In this document: positions 25,553-38,897 of the stretch, piece after piece | Numbering within the stretch: position 1 is the first letter of the stretch | Layout of the letters: every line of letters begins with the position of its first letter | From: Boswellia sacra | Lineage: Eukaryota; Streptophyta; Magnoliopsida; Sapindales; Burseraceae | Length of the DNA stretch: 64,000 nt | Reading direction: 5' to 3' | NCBI GenBank assembly: GCA_013180625.2 | Contig: SNVD02010020.1 | Location: forward strand, 344,358-408,357 | Notes under the pieces: generated by a model | What the model was told of the DNA's origin: nothing | Seen by the model: the letters and a program-made list of their open reading frames with translations, nothing else | Databases searched by the model: none | Made by a program: the position numbers and the translations under genes

Positions 25553-26118
25553 GGTTTGATCTGGTCCACGCAGCAAGTGCACGGGAACCTTGCACGTGAG
25601 GGGGCATATTAGAGGGTTTAAAGTATTAATGTTAAGCCTACATCTACAAGCTTAAGCTTTCAGAAAAGTGGCAAACTTAACATGGTATCAGAGCCATAAT
25701 AACCCAAAGGTCGCAGGTTCGAATCCCATCCGTGTTAGTTAAAAAATTAATTAAAAAGTGTTGTTGTTTGGCCCACTTGTAAGACCCACTGAGGCATGTG
25801 AGGCTTGATCTGGTCCATGTAGCAAGTGCACGGGGTCCTTGCACGTGAGGGGGCGTATTAGAGGGCTTCAAGTATTAATGTTAAGCACATATCTACAAGC
25901 TTAAGCTTTTAGAAAAGTGGCAAACTTAACATGGTATCGAGCCATAATGACCTAACAATCGCAGGTTCGAATCCCCTCCATGTTATTTAAAAATTAATTA
26001 AAAAGTATTGTTGTTTGGCCCACTTGTAAGACCTGCTGAGGCATGTGAGGTTTGATCTGGTCCACGTAGTAAGTGCACGGGACCCTTGCACGTGAGGGGG
26101 CATATTAGAGGGCTAACT
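25553..26118. repeat. Tandem array, period about 247 bp, with tRNA-like motif
   Basis: gatctggtccacg(c/t)agcaag recurs at about 25558, 25807 and 26054, giving 2.3 units. Each full unit includes gcaagtgcacgggnnccttgcacgtgaggggg, which contains a short inverted repeat (gtgca / tgcac). Each also carries a tRNA-like segment, catggtatcagagcc ... gcaggttcgaatccc, holding a B-box match (GGTTCGAATCC) at about 25716 and 25963. The unit may be a tandemly copied tRNA-derived SINE or retroelement piece. Confidence 0.85.
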
Positions 26119-27559
26119 TTAATTTTGGAGTTCTTTTTATCTTGACTCTCTTGACAATAAGAAACAATCTTTGCAACACACTGTTGATAACAATTAACAA
26201 ATACAGGTTGATAATTGAAATTGATAGAAAAACTTGTGCTTCCTATCGTCACACTAAAAAATTGAGTAGCATCTATTTACTGTTCAGAAGATTCACTGTT
26301 TTGACAATTTCTAGGAAATATAGTTTTACGACGTCAGTCTAAGGAGTTCAAATTATTTGTGTTATTTTTCATGAATCTTGTATATCTGGGGTTTCCAAAC
26401 TGTTTCATGAAGCACATTTATTATTATTGTGGTGCTTGAAAGTGAAGGCTTCTTAAATTCTCTTGTGTCATTCTCTTTGCAAAATCAAATTGCATTCTCA
26501 GCATCTTTTATTATTATTATTTTTTTACGTACCCAATTAACTTGTTAATGAATCAAACTTGCACATGGATGAATCACCTATAGGAAATTTGTTTGTATGA
26601 ATCACCTGCACATAAAGAGTTAATATTTTAAAATATATACACCAACTAAACGATTTGTTCATTGTTTTAGTTTTCCTCTTAAAACCTGTCATCCACAAAG
26701 GGTTGGCTGCCACTGGTATATGCATTCTCTTTTGGACACATTTTATGTGCTTGTATGTCTGTGCATAGAGAGAAATATTGACTGAAAGATTGATTGGCTT
26801 GGCACCTCCATCTTTATTGCAACAACTGCATAATGGTGGTTTGTTCTTCCAATAGTTGATAGATTGATATTGACTAATTATAAAATTGTAACTACAATTA
26901 GTAATTTTGGTATAAAGTTAAGTTTCATAATTAAGATTTTGCATAATATGCAGTTTGAAAAATGTGGTTTGAAAGTCACTTTATTTGAAATTTATGTTGT
27001 TATGGAAGATTGGCTGCCCATTTATGTTCTTTTTCTTTTAATTCTTTCTCTAGGTTGTCAGATTCCAATTGCTGGATCAATTTGCCAATAGATTAATTAA
27101 TTGAAAAGAAGCAAGCTGAAGACAAAGGTTTGGTGACTGATTATCAGGTCTGAATAAGTATACCTAATAGTTACTCTTTCACTGCTGCTTGTTGATTGCA
27201 CATTCTCTATCCTATGCTAATACCATTGTTATTTGCTAATGCGAAGAAAATTAAATCATAAGAATTTAGTTCCTGCTTCTGTGTTTGGGTGAGGCAATGC
27301 CTTGAAACAAATTGGAATAATCTAATTTGCATAACTAACTTTGAAATGATCAATGGACCATATTTGATGTACTAGAATTGAGCAAAAACATGACATGCAG
27401 ATTAATGTAAATCGGCTTATTGATGCATACCATACAAACTTCTGTCCTGTTAGCATGTTTCTGGTGGATTTTTCTGCAATGATTGTTGTTTGATTTATGG
27501 CTAATTATGAATCATTTGCAGGAAATGCTATCCAAATTTGATAGTTCTTTGATTTATGG
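26119..27559. other. CACTA-2 interior, unassigned
   Basis: No supported gene. Open stretches at 26142 and 26864 have no recognised domain. The short segment attgttgtttgatttatggctaattatgaatcatt occurs at about 27483 and again in part at 27547. Confidence 0.5.
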
Positions 27560-27589
27560 CTAATTATGAATCATTAGAAGCCCAAAAAA

Positions 27590-28545
27590 TTGCCACAACA
27601 TTTTTTTAGTGGGCAGCCCACTACACAAATAAAAAAATTAGACACCAGCCCACCAAATGAACAAAGAGGGCCCAACTAATTCAACGTTGAGGGGAAACAA
27701 TTATAAAAAATAAAAAAAGAAGGCATGACGGCCCAACTAATTATAAAAAAGGCCGACAGCCCATTAAACCCAAAAAATTGATGGCCTAATAATGCCCATT
27801 AAACCAACAATTAATTAGACTAACCTAACCCATTCACTTATAAACTAAACCAACCCATCCCACTAACATAAGTAAAGTGAGCAACCCATTAAACCCAAAA
27901 ATAAGGCATGATGGCCCAACTAATTCCCAAAAAAAAAAAAAAAATAGAAACAGCCTATTAAACCAACAATTAATTAAACTAACCTAGCTGATTCACTTAT
28001 AAACTAACCCAACCCATCCCACTAACATAAGCAAAGCGGGCAGCCCATTAAACTAAAAAATAAGGCATGACGGCCCAACTAATTCCAAAAAGAGCCGACA
28101 ACCCATTAAATCTAAAAAATTGATGGCCTAATAATGCCCATTAAACCAACAATTAATTAAACTAACCTAGCCCATTCACTTATAAACTAAACCAATCCAT
28201 CCCACTAACATAAGCAAAGTGGGTAGCCTACTAAACCCAAAAAAAGTATTTAGGCCCAACTAATTCCAAAAAAATAGAAACAGCCCATTAAACCAACAAA
28301 TAATTAAACTAACCTAGCACATTCACTTATAAACTAAACCAACCCATCCCACTAACATAAGCAAAGTGGGTAGCCCACTAAACGCAAAAAAAGCATTTAG
28401 GCCCAACCAATTTCAAAAAAATAGAAACAGCCCATTAAATCAACAATTAATTAAACTAACCTAGCCTATTCACTTATAAACTAAACCAACCCATTGCACT
28501 AAAACAAACAAACCAAAAAAAGACAACAGCACATTACACCTTATA
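27590..28545. repeat. Satellite-like tandem array, period about 147-182 bp
   Basis: ttcacttataaacta recurs at about 27835, 27992, 28175, 28323 and 28470, with matching flanks such as aaccaacaattaattaaac, cccatcccactaacataag and gcccattaaac. The last two spacings are both about 147 bp; earlier units carry extra copies of tgatggcctaataatgccc or poly-A. The array is rich in GCCCA/CCCA words and lies directly upstream of the transposase gene. Confidence 0.88.
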
Positions 28546-29337
28546 AAAAGACACTAGCCTTCTAGAACTAAATTAAAAAAATGGTCCAACGACCCATTAA
28601 ACCTTTAAAAAGACACAAGCCTACTAAAACCAAATAAAGCCAAACGGCGGTTTCACATAAAGTACGGATCCCGCTTCTATACTTTGTTATAAATATTACG
28701 TTTTCCTATGTTCGTTGAAAAGTTTATTAACATTGTTATATTCAATTGTTATTCATGCATATAAGCTTAGACCTAGTTCAAGAATTATTATACGACATAT
28801 CTTTTTTCATTTTCATCGAAAGATGACAACGAAGAGTGTATGTCTAGTAATGATTCTTGAATTGTCCAGATTTGGACAGTTCAAGCATGCATAAGTTTGT
28901 ATTGTAAATTAGTTAGTCATGTTTTGTTCCATCTTATCAGAAAATTTGGTTACATTTCCTTATGTTCTCTCAGTACATAATAGATGATTGTCTGTTTTGT
29001 GTTAATTTTCAAACATCGAAATGACACATGCATTCAATCAACTATACATATAGGTGTACTTGGAGAACTATAGGGAAATGCTACCGAATTTTCTGTTAAG
29101 ATGGAGCAACTTGTGACTACTAGTTTATAGTACAAACTTATGCATTCTTGAATGGGATAGGACCACCAACCTTTTAGATAAATGTTTGCAGTTAGGTTTC
29201 ATATTATATTTATTCACTTGTGCATGAATAAATTTGTATTGATATAAACATTATTATTATTACTTTTAAGGAAAATTCTCATGGATAAGAGTTGGATTGA
29301 CTTAACAAATTGATGTTGTTGAGCATATTTCACTGGG
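28546..29337. other. CACTA-2, region before the transposase
   Basis: No gene is recognised. It probably contains the promoter and 5' UTR of the TNPD-like gene; no clear TATA box could be assigned. Confidence 0.4.
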
Positions 29338-32300
29338 GTGGAGGGATTTCTAAATTTTGCCTTTGGCAATTCAGTGAATGATAAAAGAATATTATGTCCA
29401 TATAAGAAATGTCATAATCGATATCTTATGGATAGATACACAACAAGGGAGCATTTAATATGTGATGGGTTTTTAAGAACGTACAAGAGGTGGACCTTAC
29501 ATGGTGAACAATATACACCTATAGAGTCTGACCAACCTAACCAACATTTTAAGGTTGGTTGTGATTCTACAAGGGGTGATGATATGGTTGAATGATACAT
29601 GAGGCAATGGGGATTCCGAATAATGCCTTCGCTGAAGGTACTAGTTGTCCATTAGATAGTGAAACTAAAACATATTTAAAGCTACTTGAGCAGGCAGAGT
29701 GTCCCTTGTATCCAGGTTGTGAAAATTTTACCTCCCTTTCATTTACTGTTCAACTTTTGCAACTTAAGATGTTGCACGGATGGACCGACAAATCAGTGAC
29801 AAAGTTACTAGAACTTTTGAAGAAGGCCTTTCTTGACCAAGTCAAAATTCCCTTTTCATATTATGAAGCACAAAAGATAACTACTGACTTGGAGTTTACA
29901 TACAAGACTTGGGATGCTTGTCTTAACAATTGTATGTTGTTCAGAGGCGAGTATGCAAATTTGGATAGATGTTGCACATGCCAAATGTCTCACTATAAAA
30001 ACTTTGATGAGTTGAATGATGCATCAAATTCGCATGGGAAGATAGCTGCAAAGCAAGTTAGATACTTTCCATTAAGTTCCAGGTTAAAAAGATTATTCAT
30101 GTCCTCAAAAACTGCTTCTCTTATGCGATGGCATGCAGAAGATCGCATTAAAGATGGTGTTCTTAGGCATCTGACTGATAGTCTTTGTTGGAGAACTTTT
30201 GATGAAAGAAATCCAGATTTTGCTACTGATTGTCATAACGTGAGACTTGGCTTGGCAGTTGATGGATTTAATCCTTTTAGGACTATGTCTATAATACATA
30301 GTACATGGCCTATTGTGTTAATGCCGTACAACTTGCCTCCTTGGCTATGTATAAAAAAAGTTTTTTCATATTGTCTGTACTCATTGATGGTCCCAAAGGT
30401 CCTGGGAATAAAATAGATGTCCATATGCAACCATTGATTGAGGAATTGAAAGAATTATGGAGTGAGGGTGTACTAACCTATGATGCATCGTGTCAACAAA
30501 TGTTCAAGCTACATGCAACATTGTTGTGGACTATCAAGGGCTAGAGTACAAAAGTGGAGAAAGCATGTCCTTGTTGTTTAGGAAATACGGTTTCTAAATG
30601 GTTGTCTCATAGTAGGAAATTTTGTTATATGGGTCATCGGCGGTATTTACCTACTACTCATAGATTTTGAAAGGATAGGATTTCCTTCAATGGTAGAGCC
30701 GATATGGGACCTACTCTATCTCGGTTATCTGGTTTTGATATAAAACAACAAGTACAAGATACACTAACTGAATATAAGATAGAAGATCTTAAATGGAGAA
30801 TGAATAATCCCCAAAATCATGCAAACATCTAGAAGAAGAAAAGTATTTTCTTTGAACTACCATATTGGGAGCATAACTTGATTAGACATAATCTTAATGT
30901 CATGCATATTGAGAAGAATGTCTGTGACAATATACTATCGACATTGTTAGGGGATCCTAGGAGATCAAAAGATAATTTGAAAGTTCGCTATGATTTAAAG
31001 GATATGAAAATTAGAAAAGCATTGCATCCTCAAGAACGGGGGGCTAACAAATTATATTTACCTCTTGCATGCTTCTCAATGACCAAAGAAAATAAAGACG
31101 TCTTTCTTAGGGTGTTGAAAAAAGTGAAGTTGCCAGATGGTTATGTATCAAATATCTCTCGTCGTGCTCACATGAAAGAGCGAAGCATTTTAGGTTTGAA
31201 AAGTCATGACAATCATATACTGCTACAACAACTGCTTCCTCTTGCTGCTTAAAGAGCATTACCGAAAAATGTTGTTGCCACTTTGATTGAGTTGGCAAAC
31301 TTTTTTAAGCAATTATGCTCAAAAGTGAACACTGAAGAAGATTTAAATAATATTCAAGATAGAGTGGTGCTTACATTATGTCATCTTGAGAAAATCTTCC
31401 CACCTTCATTCTTTGATATTATGGAGCATTTGCCTATTCATCTTGCTCATGAGGCATCATTAGCGGGACCAGTTCAATTTAGATCCATGTATCCAATTGA
31501 GAGGTACTATGAATTACCATGTTAATGTCTTTTAATTTTCATAAATTCTAAATGAATTGATTGGTTTTTATAACTTTCATGGTTATCTAGGTATTTGCTA
31601 ACTCTGAAGAGATATGTGCGTAATCGTGCACATCCTGAGGCTTCTATTGCTAAAAGACACCTAATGGATGAGTGCACAAAATTTTGTTCAAGATATCTCG
31701 ATGAAGTGGAAACTAAACTCAATCGAGGACCTTAGAATAAAGATGGTACCTCTGATAAAGGAGAACAATTCGACTTGATCATATCTCTTGGGTTCAAGCA
31801 CATAGTTATGTGCTAGTCAATACAACTTCTATTGATCCATTTCGAGAGTAAGATATGCATAATTTTCCTTCGTTACCTCAGTTCTTTTTGCTATACAACT
31901 AAGTAAAGGTACTTTTATCTCTTTTGATATCTTCCAATGTCTTCTTGCAAAGAAAGCATCTTAATGAAATTAATAATGAAATGCCACGTTCTTCTATTCA
32001 TGAAATTCAAAAAGAGCATAACAGAAAATTCCATGAATGGTTCTGAGATCATGTAAGTGCTAGAAATTTAGTTAATATTCTGTTGCTATAGAGATTTTTG
32101 TTGCTAACTATATATGTTTCCATAGGTTCACTCCTTACAAGAGACCTCAAATGTATCATTATCTGAGGAAATCATTCATTTAGCTAATGGCCCTAAATGG
32201 GGTGCACGTAGCTATAAATCTTATGTTGTTAACAGCTTCAAATTTCATACCAAGGATGCAAATAAACACAAAAGCACGCAACAATTTGGTGTTATTTTGA

Positions 32301-32818
32301 AGGCCGGTACCATGAGTTATGCCAGTGCACGAGATCAAAACCCTCTTTCCAGCAGTGTAACATTTCTTGGAGTGTTAACAGATATAATTCAAATTCGATA
32401 TGTTAATGACATGACTTTCATCTTGTTCAAGTGTAATTGGGTTGATAATCGGACTGGAAAGAAGTGTGATGAGTTTGACTTCACAATGGTTAATTTTAAT
32501 CATCTGTTATACAAAGATAACGGTATTGATGATGAACCTTTCATTTTAGCAGAGCAAGTTTGCTATATCCAAGATCCTATAGATGAAGATTGGCATGCTG
32601 TTCTTAAAATGTCAACAAGAGATACATTTGATCTCAATTCCAAAAATTCATCTATTGGGAACATGGTGCCACAAGTTGAGCTATATACACAACAAGAACT
32701 AGATGAAAGAGGTTATTTTCATGAGGAAGATGTTCAATGGGTCAGGCAAGGAGTTGAGGGAACAGCAGTGACCATCAATCATGAAGATAATGATGATCAG
32801 ATGGATGATGTTGATTAA
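29338..32818 (+). pseudogene. TNPD-like CACTA transposase, broken
   Basis: The family cuts and joins CACTA ends. Visible in order: a transposase-associated N-terminal domain (REHLICDGFL, near 29441), then the Transposase_21 region (DFATDCHNVRLGLAVDGFNP near 30220-30265, TWPIVLMPYNLPPW, then KGPGNKIDVHMQPLIEELKE in another frame). These are followed by HNLNVMHIEKNVCDNILSTL (30884), a DUF4218-like part (LPIHLAHEASLAGPVQFRSM, about 31430-31490) and a DUF4216-like part near 32380-32600 (CNWVDNRTG). It ends at TAA 32816. A 1-bp loss near 29592 shifts the frame, and stops interrupt it near 30541, 30667, 30831, 31250, 31732 and 31813. Original introns are probably included (31525-31590, 31850-31950, 32050-32130). 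Confidence 0.9.
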
Positions 32819-33079
32819 TAGTACTTTGTTTCACATGTTCTTATTGATTATGTGATTCTTTATCTCACTTGTATTTTGAGAATATTCTTCTTTTGTCCAA
32901 TTATCTGATTTCCCCTCGTCTATGTGTACCTATTACTTTTTATGAATGAAATATATAGTTTGTTCAATTGAACTTGTATGGATTGTAATTCTTTATTACA
33001 TGCATATGTTAATTATCATGGAACTTAAAATATGCCTGTTAGCTTTCTTTGATTGTGAATGTTTTTTGAAGAGGTAACT

Positions 33080-34910
33080 ATGCCGCCGAAAAGACCGAAA
33101 GACACCTCTATGGAGAGCATAATATAACGGGAAGTAGAAGCTCGACGACAATCGGCAACATCTTCTCAAACTCAAACGAATAATGAAGGTATATACATGT
33201 TTGTTTTTATTTTTTTTAAATTTAAGGTTGTTTAAACATTTGCTGTTGTTTTTTTTATAGATACGGCTGCTACATCAAATGTTGTTAAAGGACGTGGAAC
33301 AACTCGTACTGTTCGTGAGTGGGGTACAGGCCAGAGGTTGCATATTCAGTTTAACTCTCAATGGTAACCAATAAACACAAACAAAGACAAATTAGCCACC
33401 CAACTTCGAATCATAGCCAAAAATGGCAACATGGCTCTATTGACTTGTCCTCAGTGGCAAAATATGCCATCACATCTTTTGGATGTCATCTAGAAAGAAG
33501 TGAAGGTAATTTATTTTTAATAAATTCATAGGTTCCATGTATATGTATTTGTACCTCCATTAATCTATTGCAACAACATTTTGCAGGATAATACAAATGT
33601 TCCTGATGAGTATAGACCCCATTATTTATAACATATTGGGAACCTTTGGCGGGATTGGAAAGCTCGTGTAAAGAGGGAGTACTACAAAAAATACGAAACA
33701 GATGAGGATCGACTACAATTTACTCCTCCTAAAGTTTAGCCAGATCAGTGGCCTATTCTTGTAGCTTATTAGGGAATAGAGCAAGCTAAAGTATGTGCCT
33801 AACATAATTAAAAAAAGTGTAGACTTCATTTTTTTTGTATTTATATTATAAGTCATATAATATAATTGTTGTTAATATTGTTTATATTATAGGAAGCTGC
33901 AAAGAAGAATAAGGTAAATGAAGCACACCAAGTTGCACTTCATCGAACAAGCCCCACGTCATTTGCCCAAAAACGAGAAGAGGTAAGTTACATTTGTTTG
34001 GTTATACGCTTCTTAGTTGTTGGTAATTAAAATCTACTTATATCTCTTTAGTAATTGTATTATTCTAGTTCTGTTATTTTTTTGTTTAGATGATAAGAAA
34101 TGGAGAGCAAACTGATCATATTAGTGTCTTCGTCAAGACAAGAACAAAAAGTAATGGGGAAGTAGGTGATGATGAAAGTGCAAAAATAATTGTAAGTTCT
34201 TTAATCTGTTGAACTTATTTATTCATCCACCACCTGTAAATTAATTTTTGCTTAATATATTACTTTATTAAGTTGTTATTTCTTTTCATTATGTTGCAAA
34301 GATTAATTTAATGAAGGTTTGTCTCAATTTCCACAAGACTAGCAAACTCAACAAGTGAGAGAAAAAGTATTTGGCAATGTAATGGGACCTGATCATCATG
34401 GTTATGCCCAGACATATGTTTTGGTCCATCTCTGACTGACGTTCAAGGAGGGAAGAGTTGGGTACTTTGTAGCAAGAACACAACAACTTGAAAGAAGCAC
34501 ACAAAAACTTGAATGAAGCACACAACGACTTGAAGCAAGATCACAACAACATGAAAATGATGTATGATGAAGTCGTTTCCTTCCTGCAGGACAGGTTTCC
34601 AGAATTTGCAGAGCAGCGAGTTACAAGACCAGTATTTACTAATTTTTAAAGTTAAAAATGTAGTTTCTGTTGACTCATATTTTTAACTCATATTTCATAT
34701 GTTTTTTATAAATAGGTCCCAGATGCTTCAAGTGGACATCATAATTGTTTCCAATATGACAGTCATGGAACAAACAACCTCACAGATCGTGATTCAAACC
34801 ACGAGAACGAATAGGTATATAAATGAAATTAAACAACTTGTTTTAAAATACATAATGTTACTTAATGATTATAATCTTGGTTAGAAATTTATTCTTGCAG
34901 GTTGTTTGCC
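33080..34910 (+). pseudogene. TNPA-like (plant transposase, Ptta/En/Spm) gene, broken
   Basis: Exon one starts at ATG 33080 (MPPKRPKDTSMESI) and ends at the 33188 donor. Later exons encode GRGTTRTVREWGTGQRLH (33290-33350), DNTNVPDEYRPHYL (33592-33635) with WRDWKARVKREYYKKYETDE, KKNKVNEAHQVALHRT (33905-33950) and RNGEQTDHISVFVKTRT. These match, exon by exon, the better preserved gene in CACTA-3 (42467-44195). Stops occur in several exons (near 33124, 33367, 33491, 33629, 33737, 33769). In maize-type systems the TNPA product binds the subterminal repeats and pairs the ends; that role is inferred here. Confidence 0.85.
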
Positions 34911-35189
34911 AAGTTTTACGGCTTACTTATCAGATGATTGAGTTATGTGGAGGTTGTTGAACTATATAATTGACATGTTGTTTAACTATTTTGATTATAT
35001 GGTGTTGAACAGTGGATGACGATTGAGTTATGTTTGGTTTGTTTAGGATATAGTTAAACTATTTATGTCTCATATCTTGATATTTGATTTGATTTCATTA
35101 TGTTTATCAAATGATTGAAGAAACATATCAAAATATTTTTTTGAGACAAGTTACTTAATCTATGGACAGTAAATAACATTAAACAGCAA

Positions 35190-35704
35190 GAAAAAAAAAG
35201 TTTTCGGCGGTTTCATGATCGTCGCAAAAATTTGGTAGCCAAACTACGTCGTTTTCATTAGAATTATTTGCGGTGCTTCTTACAATTTTTACGGCGGTTT
35301 CATGGTCGACGTAAAATGAGCCTTATACGATGGTTTTATGGTCAACATAAAAGGATCCTTATACGACGGTTTTATGGTCGACGTAAAATGAGCCTTATAC
35401 GGCGGTTCTATGGTCGACGTAAAAAGATCCTTATACGATGGTTTTATAATCGATGTGAAAAGAGCCTTATACGGCGGTTTAAAACTGCCGCAAAAAGGTG
35501 TGCTTTATGTCTATTGCGTTTCGTCGTTTATTTTTAAGTTGAACACATAAACCGCCGTAAAAACCTGTATGCGACGGACAAAAACCACCGTTAAAGCTTT
35601 TACTGCGATTGCTTCTACGGCGGTTGTGAACCGCCATATAACCGTCGTAAAAGGGCTTTTGCGGCGGTTATTGCCCACCGTAAAAGGTCCTCCATGTCGT
35701 AGTG
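35190..35704. repeat. Subterminal repeats of CACTA-2
   Basis: Eight or more copies of a 30-bp-spaced word like tatac(g/a)(g/a)cggttttatggtcgacgt occupy 35270-35500. Shorter cggcggtt words in both orientations run up to the terminus. Confidence 0.85.
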
Positions 35705-36589
35705 TTCATAGCATAATTTATAGCTTAAACATATCTTGTTGTTGACTTTAAACAAAAATATCTTGTAGTCAAGTGGTAAATCAAACCTTTTAACCTTTAG
35801 GAGGTCTCGAGTTCGAACCGTAACGTTTTAGAAAATCTAACGGAATGGGTCTCCATGATAAATTTTGAAATAGTCAAAAAGTCAGGGGTAGACGGTGATG
35901 AAAAATGGCAAACCATGAATTAGGTTTGGGGGGAAGGGGGGGGGGGGGGGAGTGGGTCAATACAGAGTTATTGGATGGATCTCACTTTATTTATTAAAAA
36001 TTGTTTATTTTATTTTTTATTTTTACCCACGAATAAATTTATATCATATTAGGTTTACTAACCTATTAATATACGTAGACAACTCAGGTGCCCATCTTTT
36101 CATTTTTTTTTTTGTTAATATTAATCTGATAGAAAATTAATGACAAGATTTATATATAATAATAGTAAATTAATGACAAGATTTACTTGTTAGAGCAGCC
36201 TTTACCTACCCCCTCTAGTGGACATTAGTCAAGAACTTTTTGTTTCTCCAAGTCTTTACTTTCATATCCATTTGTGTTTTTTTTTTTCTTTTGTTTTTGT
36301 CTGTGCGTGCATGACCTGTAGAACAATTCGACGCAATAATTGATTTGGTAGGTCCCGTCGTCACTCAAATAAAGCTGATTATATATACATTACAATATTT
36401 CTTGTCAAATTCGAGTACACTTTTATGTGTTGGCACAAGTAAAATATTTACTATTAATAAGGATAAGATCATAAAATTTTGATAGTTTTATTAAAATATA
36501 ATTACATTTTACATACGTTCTTTAAATCTCTCTCTATTTTTTCCCTTAAGTTATCAGTTATCATACCTACTAAATCCCTAATCTTATTT
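35705..36589. other. Intergenic DNA between CACTA-2 and CACTA-4
   Basis: No gene is seen. A possible tRNA-derived SINE head lies at 35761-35820 (TAGTCAAGTGG A-box-like, GAGTTCGAACC B-box). A run of 15 G lies at 35936-35950. A short direct repeat (taaattaatgacaagattta) begins near 36135 and 36168. Confidence 0.5.
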
Positions 36590-36920
36590 CACTACAAGAA
36601 AAATGCTCATATTTGGCGGTTATGAAAGCGCCACCAATGGCACCGCTAAATATAGTCAATTTGGCGGTCGGTCAACCTGCCAAATATGCACTTGACTATA
36701 CTTGACGGTTTTTGGCCGCTAAATATAATATTTTTAAAAATTAAAAAAATATATATATACTCCAACATAAAATAACCAAATCTGTCCCTCCACTCCATTC
36801 CCCCCAAAATAATTCCTGGTATGTTCATGTTCCTCGATGATAATTCCAGTCCTAAGCTGAGTCTTATCCTCCATATTAGGTACAAGTACACATAATACCA
36901 CAAAATATTACCCATTTTAC

Positions 36921-38897
36921 CTGTCCCCAGAAAGCCAAGCTTCTAGCTATGAGCCGAGATAGACTATCAAAAGAGTTACTGTCAAAGTTAGGATGATTTA
37001 CAAGAGCCTCCTCTGATGTCAAGTCAAATATAAGTATGCAAATGCTTGAAGCCAACATAATAATAGATGATTCACCAGTGTTTTCTGGGGGCAAAAAAAA
37101 AAATTCAGAAACTGTAATTGTTATGAATACATGCATATGATAATTGTTTGCAGGCTTATGTGAATTAATTGTGAAAGCAAAAAAGCCAGAAGATAAGCTC
37201 AGCTGTCACTAGTAAAGTTATTATCAACTAAGAATATAATTCAGGCCCATATAATCTCACGGCTAACTAAGTAAAGAGTTTGTTATTCATATATTTTCTC
37301 AATATGCTAATTTTTCATTTGGATAGACCTTCAAATCAAGTAAATAGTGCCAACTGTAAGTCTCCTTTTAGCCCATAGTCAAATCTCATGTTAATTCCAT
37401 TTGGAGTCCCTTTAAATTAACAAGCCTATACCAACAAAAATCGAAATTGACACAACTTTGAAAGATATTTACTGGACAAAATTTCTCAGAAAGCTCAAAC
37501 TTTGACTGTGCAATTCTATTAAAGCATGGGACATTCCATTATCTTATATAATTTCGTCACCTTTACATATTTATCAAATTTCAAGCAAACCTGTTCCCAT
37601 GAACAGAGAAATTTTGTCAAAATTCTAGAAGTGTATGAATCAACTTAAATTAAATATAACAAACAATTAAAATCTACACATTTGAATCAAGTACTAGAAG
37701 GGCACCTCTCCAGTATGCCACGGCTTTTAGAAGACGAAGAAGGGTTGACTCATCCATTGGAAAATGCACTTGCTCTTTCTATGGTTAAAAATAGAAGGAT
37801 GTTAATAAATTGCATGATATAAGTAGTCGAAATGTTGTGATGACAGGCCTACCTTCAAAAGAAGATTCAAGATCATATCACATGCCAAGAAGATGCAGCT
37901 GTGATCCTCAACTTTATTGGAGCCTGGGCCAATCAATTTATAAGAGGCATTCAACAACGTACAAATAAAATGAAAGATTAATAGGAACTACTAATAAATA
38001 ATATATTTCACTAAATCAAGACAATTTAAATAAGTACATGCAAAAAGATAGAATTGAATGCATAATATTTCTTTTGACATTCACAAATCAGCGTTCACTA
38101 TCCACTCAATGGAGCCCTCAATTAAGATATTAAATGTGATAAAAGATCATGCAACATTGAAGGTGATGAATTGCTACATGCATTCATCATAATATTATAA
38201 AGATCAATTGATGGTTAATTACTAAGAAAACAATTATGAGCCATTAGTGGAAAAATTAACTTCAATAACTATTTTTAAGAACTTACAGCTTTATACACTC
38301 CAAAAGATGCCAAAGCTTTACATCCATCAATTGTCATTGCAGTTTGACAGAGCATTGGAAGCAGAAAGCATATAGAATAAAAAGGGTTGTCATTCAGGAG
38401 CAATTTGAAAAAAGTTATTCTTTGGTGTGGTAAACCATATTAAGAAAATTTTTTATCAGATCGGTCAACAAAGAATCATATTGAAAAAGCTCCCAAACCT
38501 TGGTTCATCTTCACCTTCAACCATAAGCATATATTCCAAAAGTTCTCTCACCTTCTCCTTGCTTATGAGTGGAGTTTCTACTAGATAACTGAAACAAGCA
38601 CACATTTTAGTTAACCAGAGAACCGTCTTTAGCTATAAATCGAAAAAAATAATATAAATAAAAGAATTTAGAATATTACAGTGTCTGCAATTCAAAAAAA
38701 AGAAGATGATGTCACCGATGATAAATGATTTCTCATGGTTAAATTTTGATTTAACAAATAATAGGTAACCAATGTAATAACTTGTATCATTGATACGTTG
38801 ATGTGCCAGAGATGAATGTGCAGGAGGTGGCATTAGCATACCTCCCTACAAGTCGCACTGAAGCAAGAAGGTCATTTCCCTTCCTCTGCCCATGTTC
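36921..38897 (-). pseudogene. Captured neurochondrin-family gene, six exons seen
   Basis: On the minus strand six exons follow one another. 38897-38842 encodes EHGQRKGNDLLASVRLVG. 38588-38499 encodes YLVETPLISKEKVRELLEYM. About 38386-38287 encodes PFYSICFLLPMLCQTAMTID. About 37962-37853 encodes KLIGPGSNKVEDHSCIFLAC. 37778-37706 encodes KEQVHFPMDESTLLRLLKAV. 37084-36921 encodes SSIIMLASSICILIFDLTSE and then EALVNHPNFDSNSFDSLSRL. Exons one and two join in phase to give VGSYLVETP. Most GT/AG sites remain, but the acceptors of exons three and four look mutated (CAA and TAC where AG is expected), and exon four has a small frame error. The sequence matches the plant neurochondrin-like (armadillo-type) family from memory. 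The first part of the gene is missing and replaced by the gamma-COP start. Confidence 0.85.

Noticed and set aside
25681..25735. Possible functional tRNA gene
   Set aside because: A B-box match is present, but no cloverleaf with proper acceptor and anticodon stems could be drawn, and the unit is tandemly repeated with changes.
35268..35537. 89-codon ORF with repeated RRFYGRRK units
   Set aside because: It is a translation of the CACTA-2 subterminal repeats, not a protein gene.
35936..35950. Run of 15 G as a possible polypurine tract or G-quadruplex
   Set aside because: No LTR is next to it. It is more likely a homopolymer expansion or assembly uncertainty.
36135..36190. Short direct repeat as possible target-site duplication
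   Set aside because: The two copies of taaattaatgacaagattta are almost adjacent, with no element between them; a simple local duplication.
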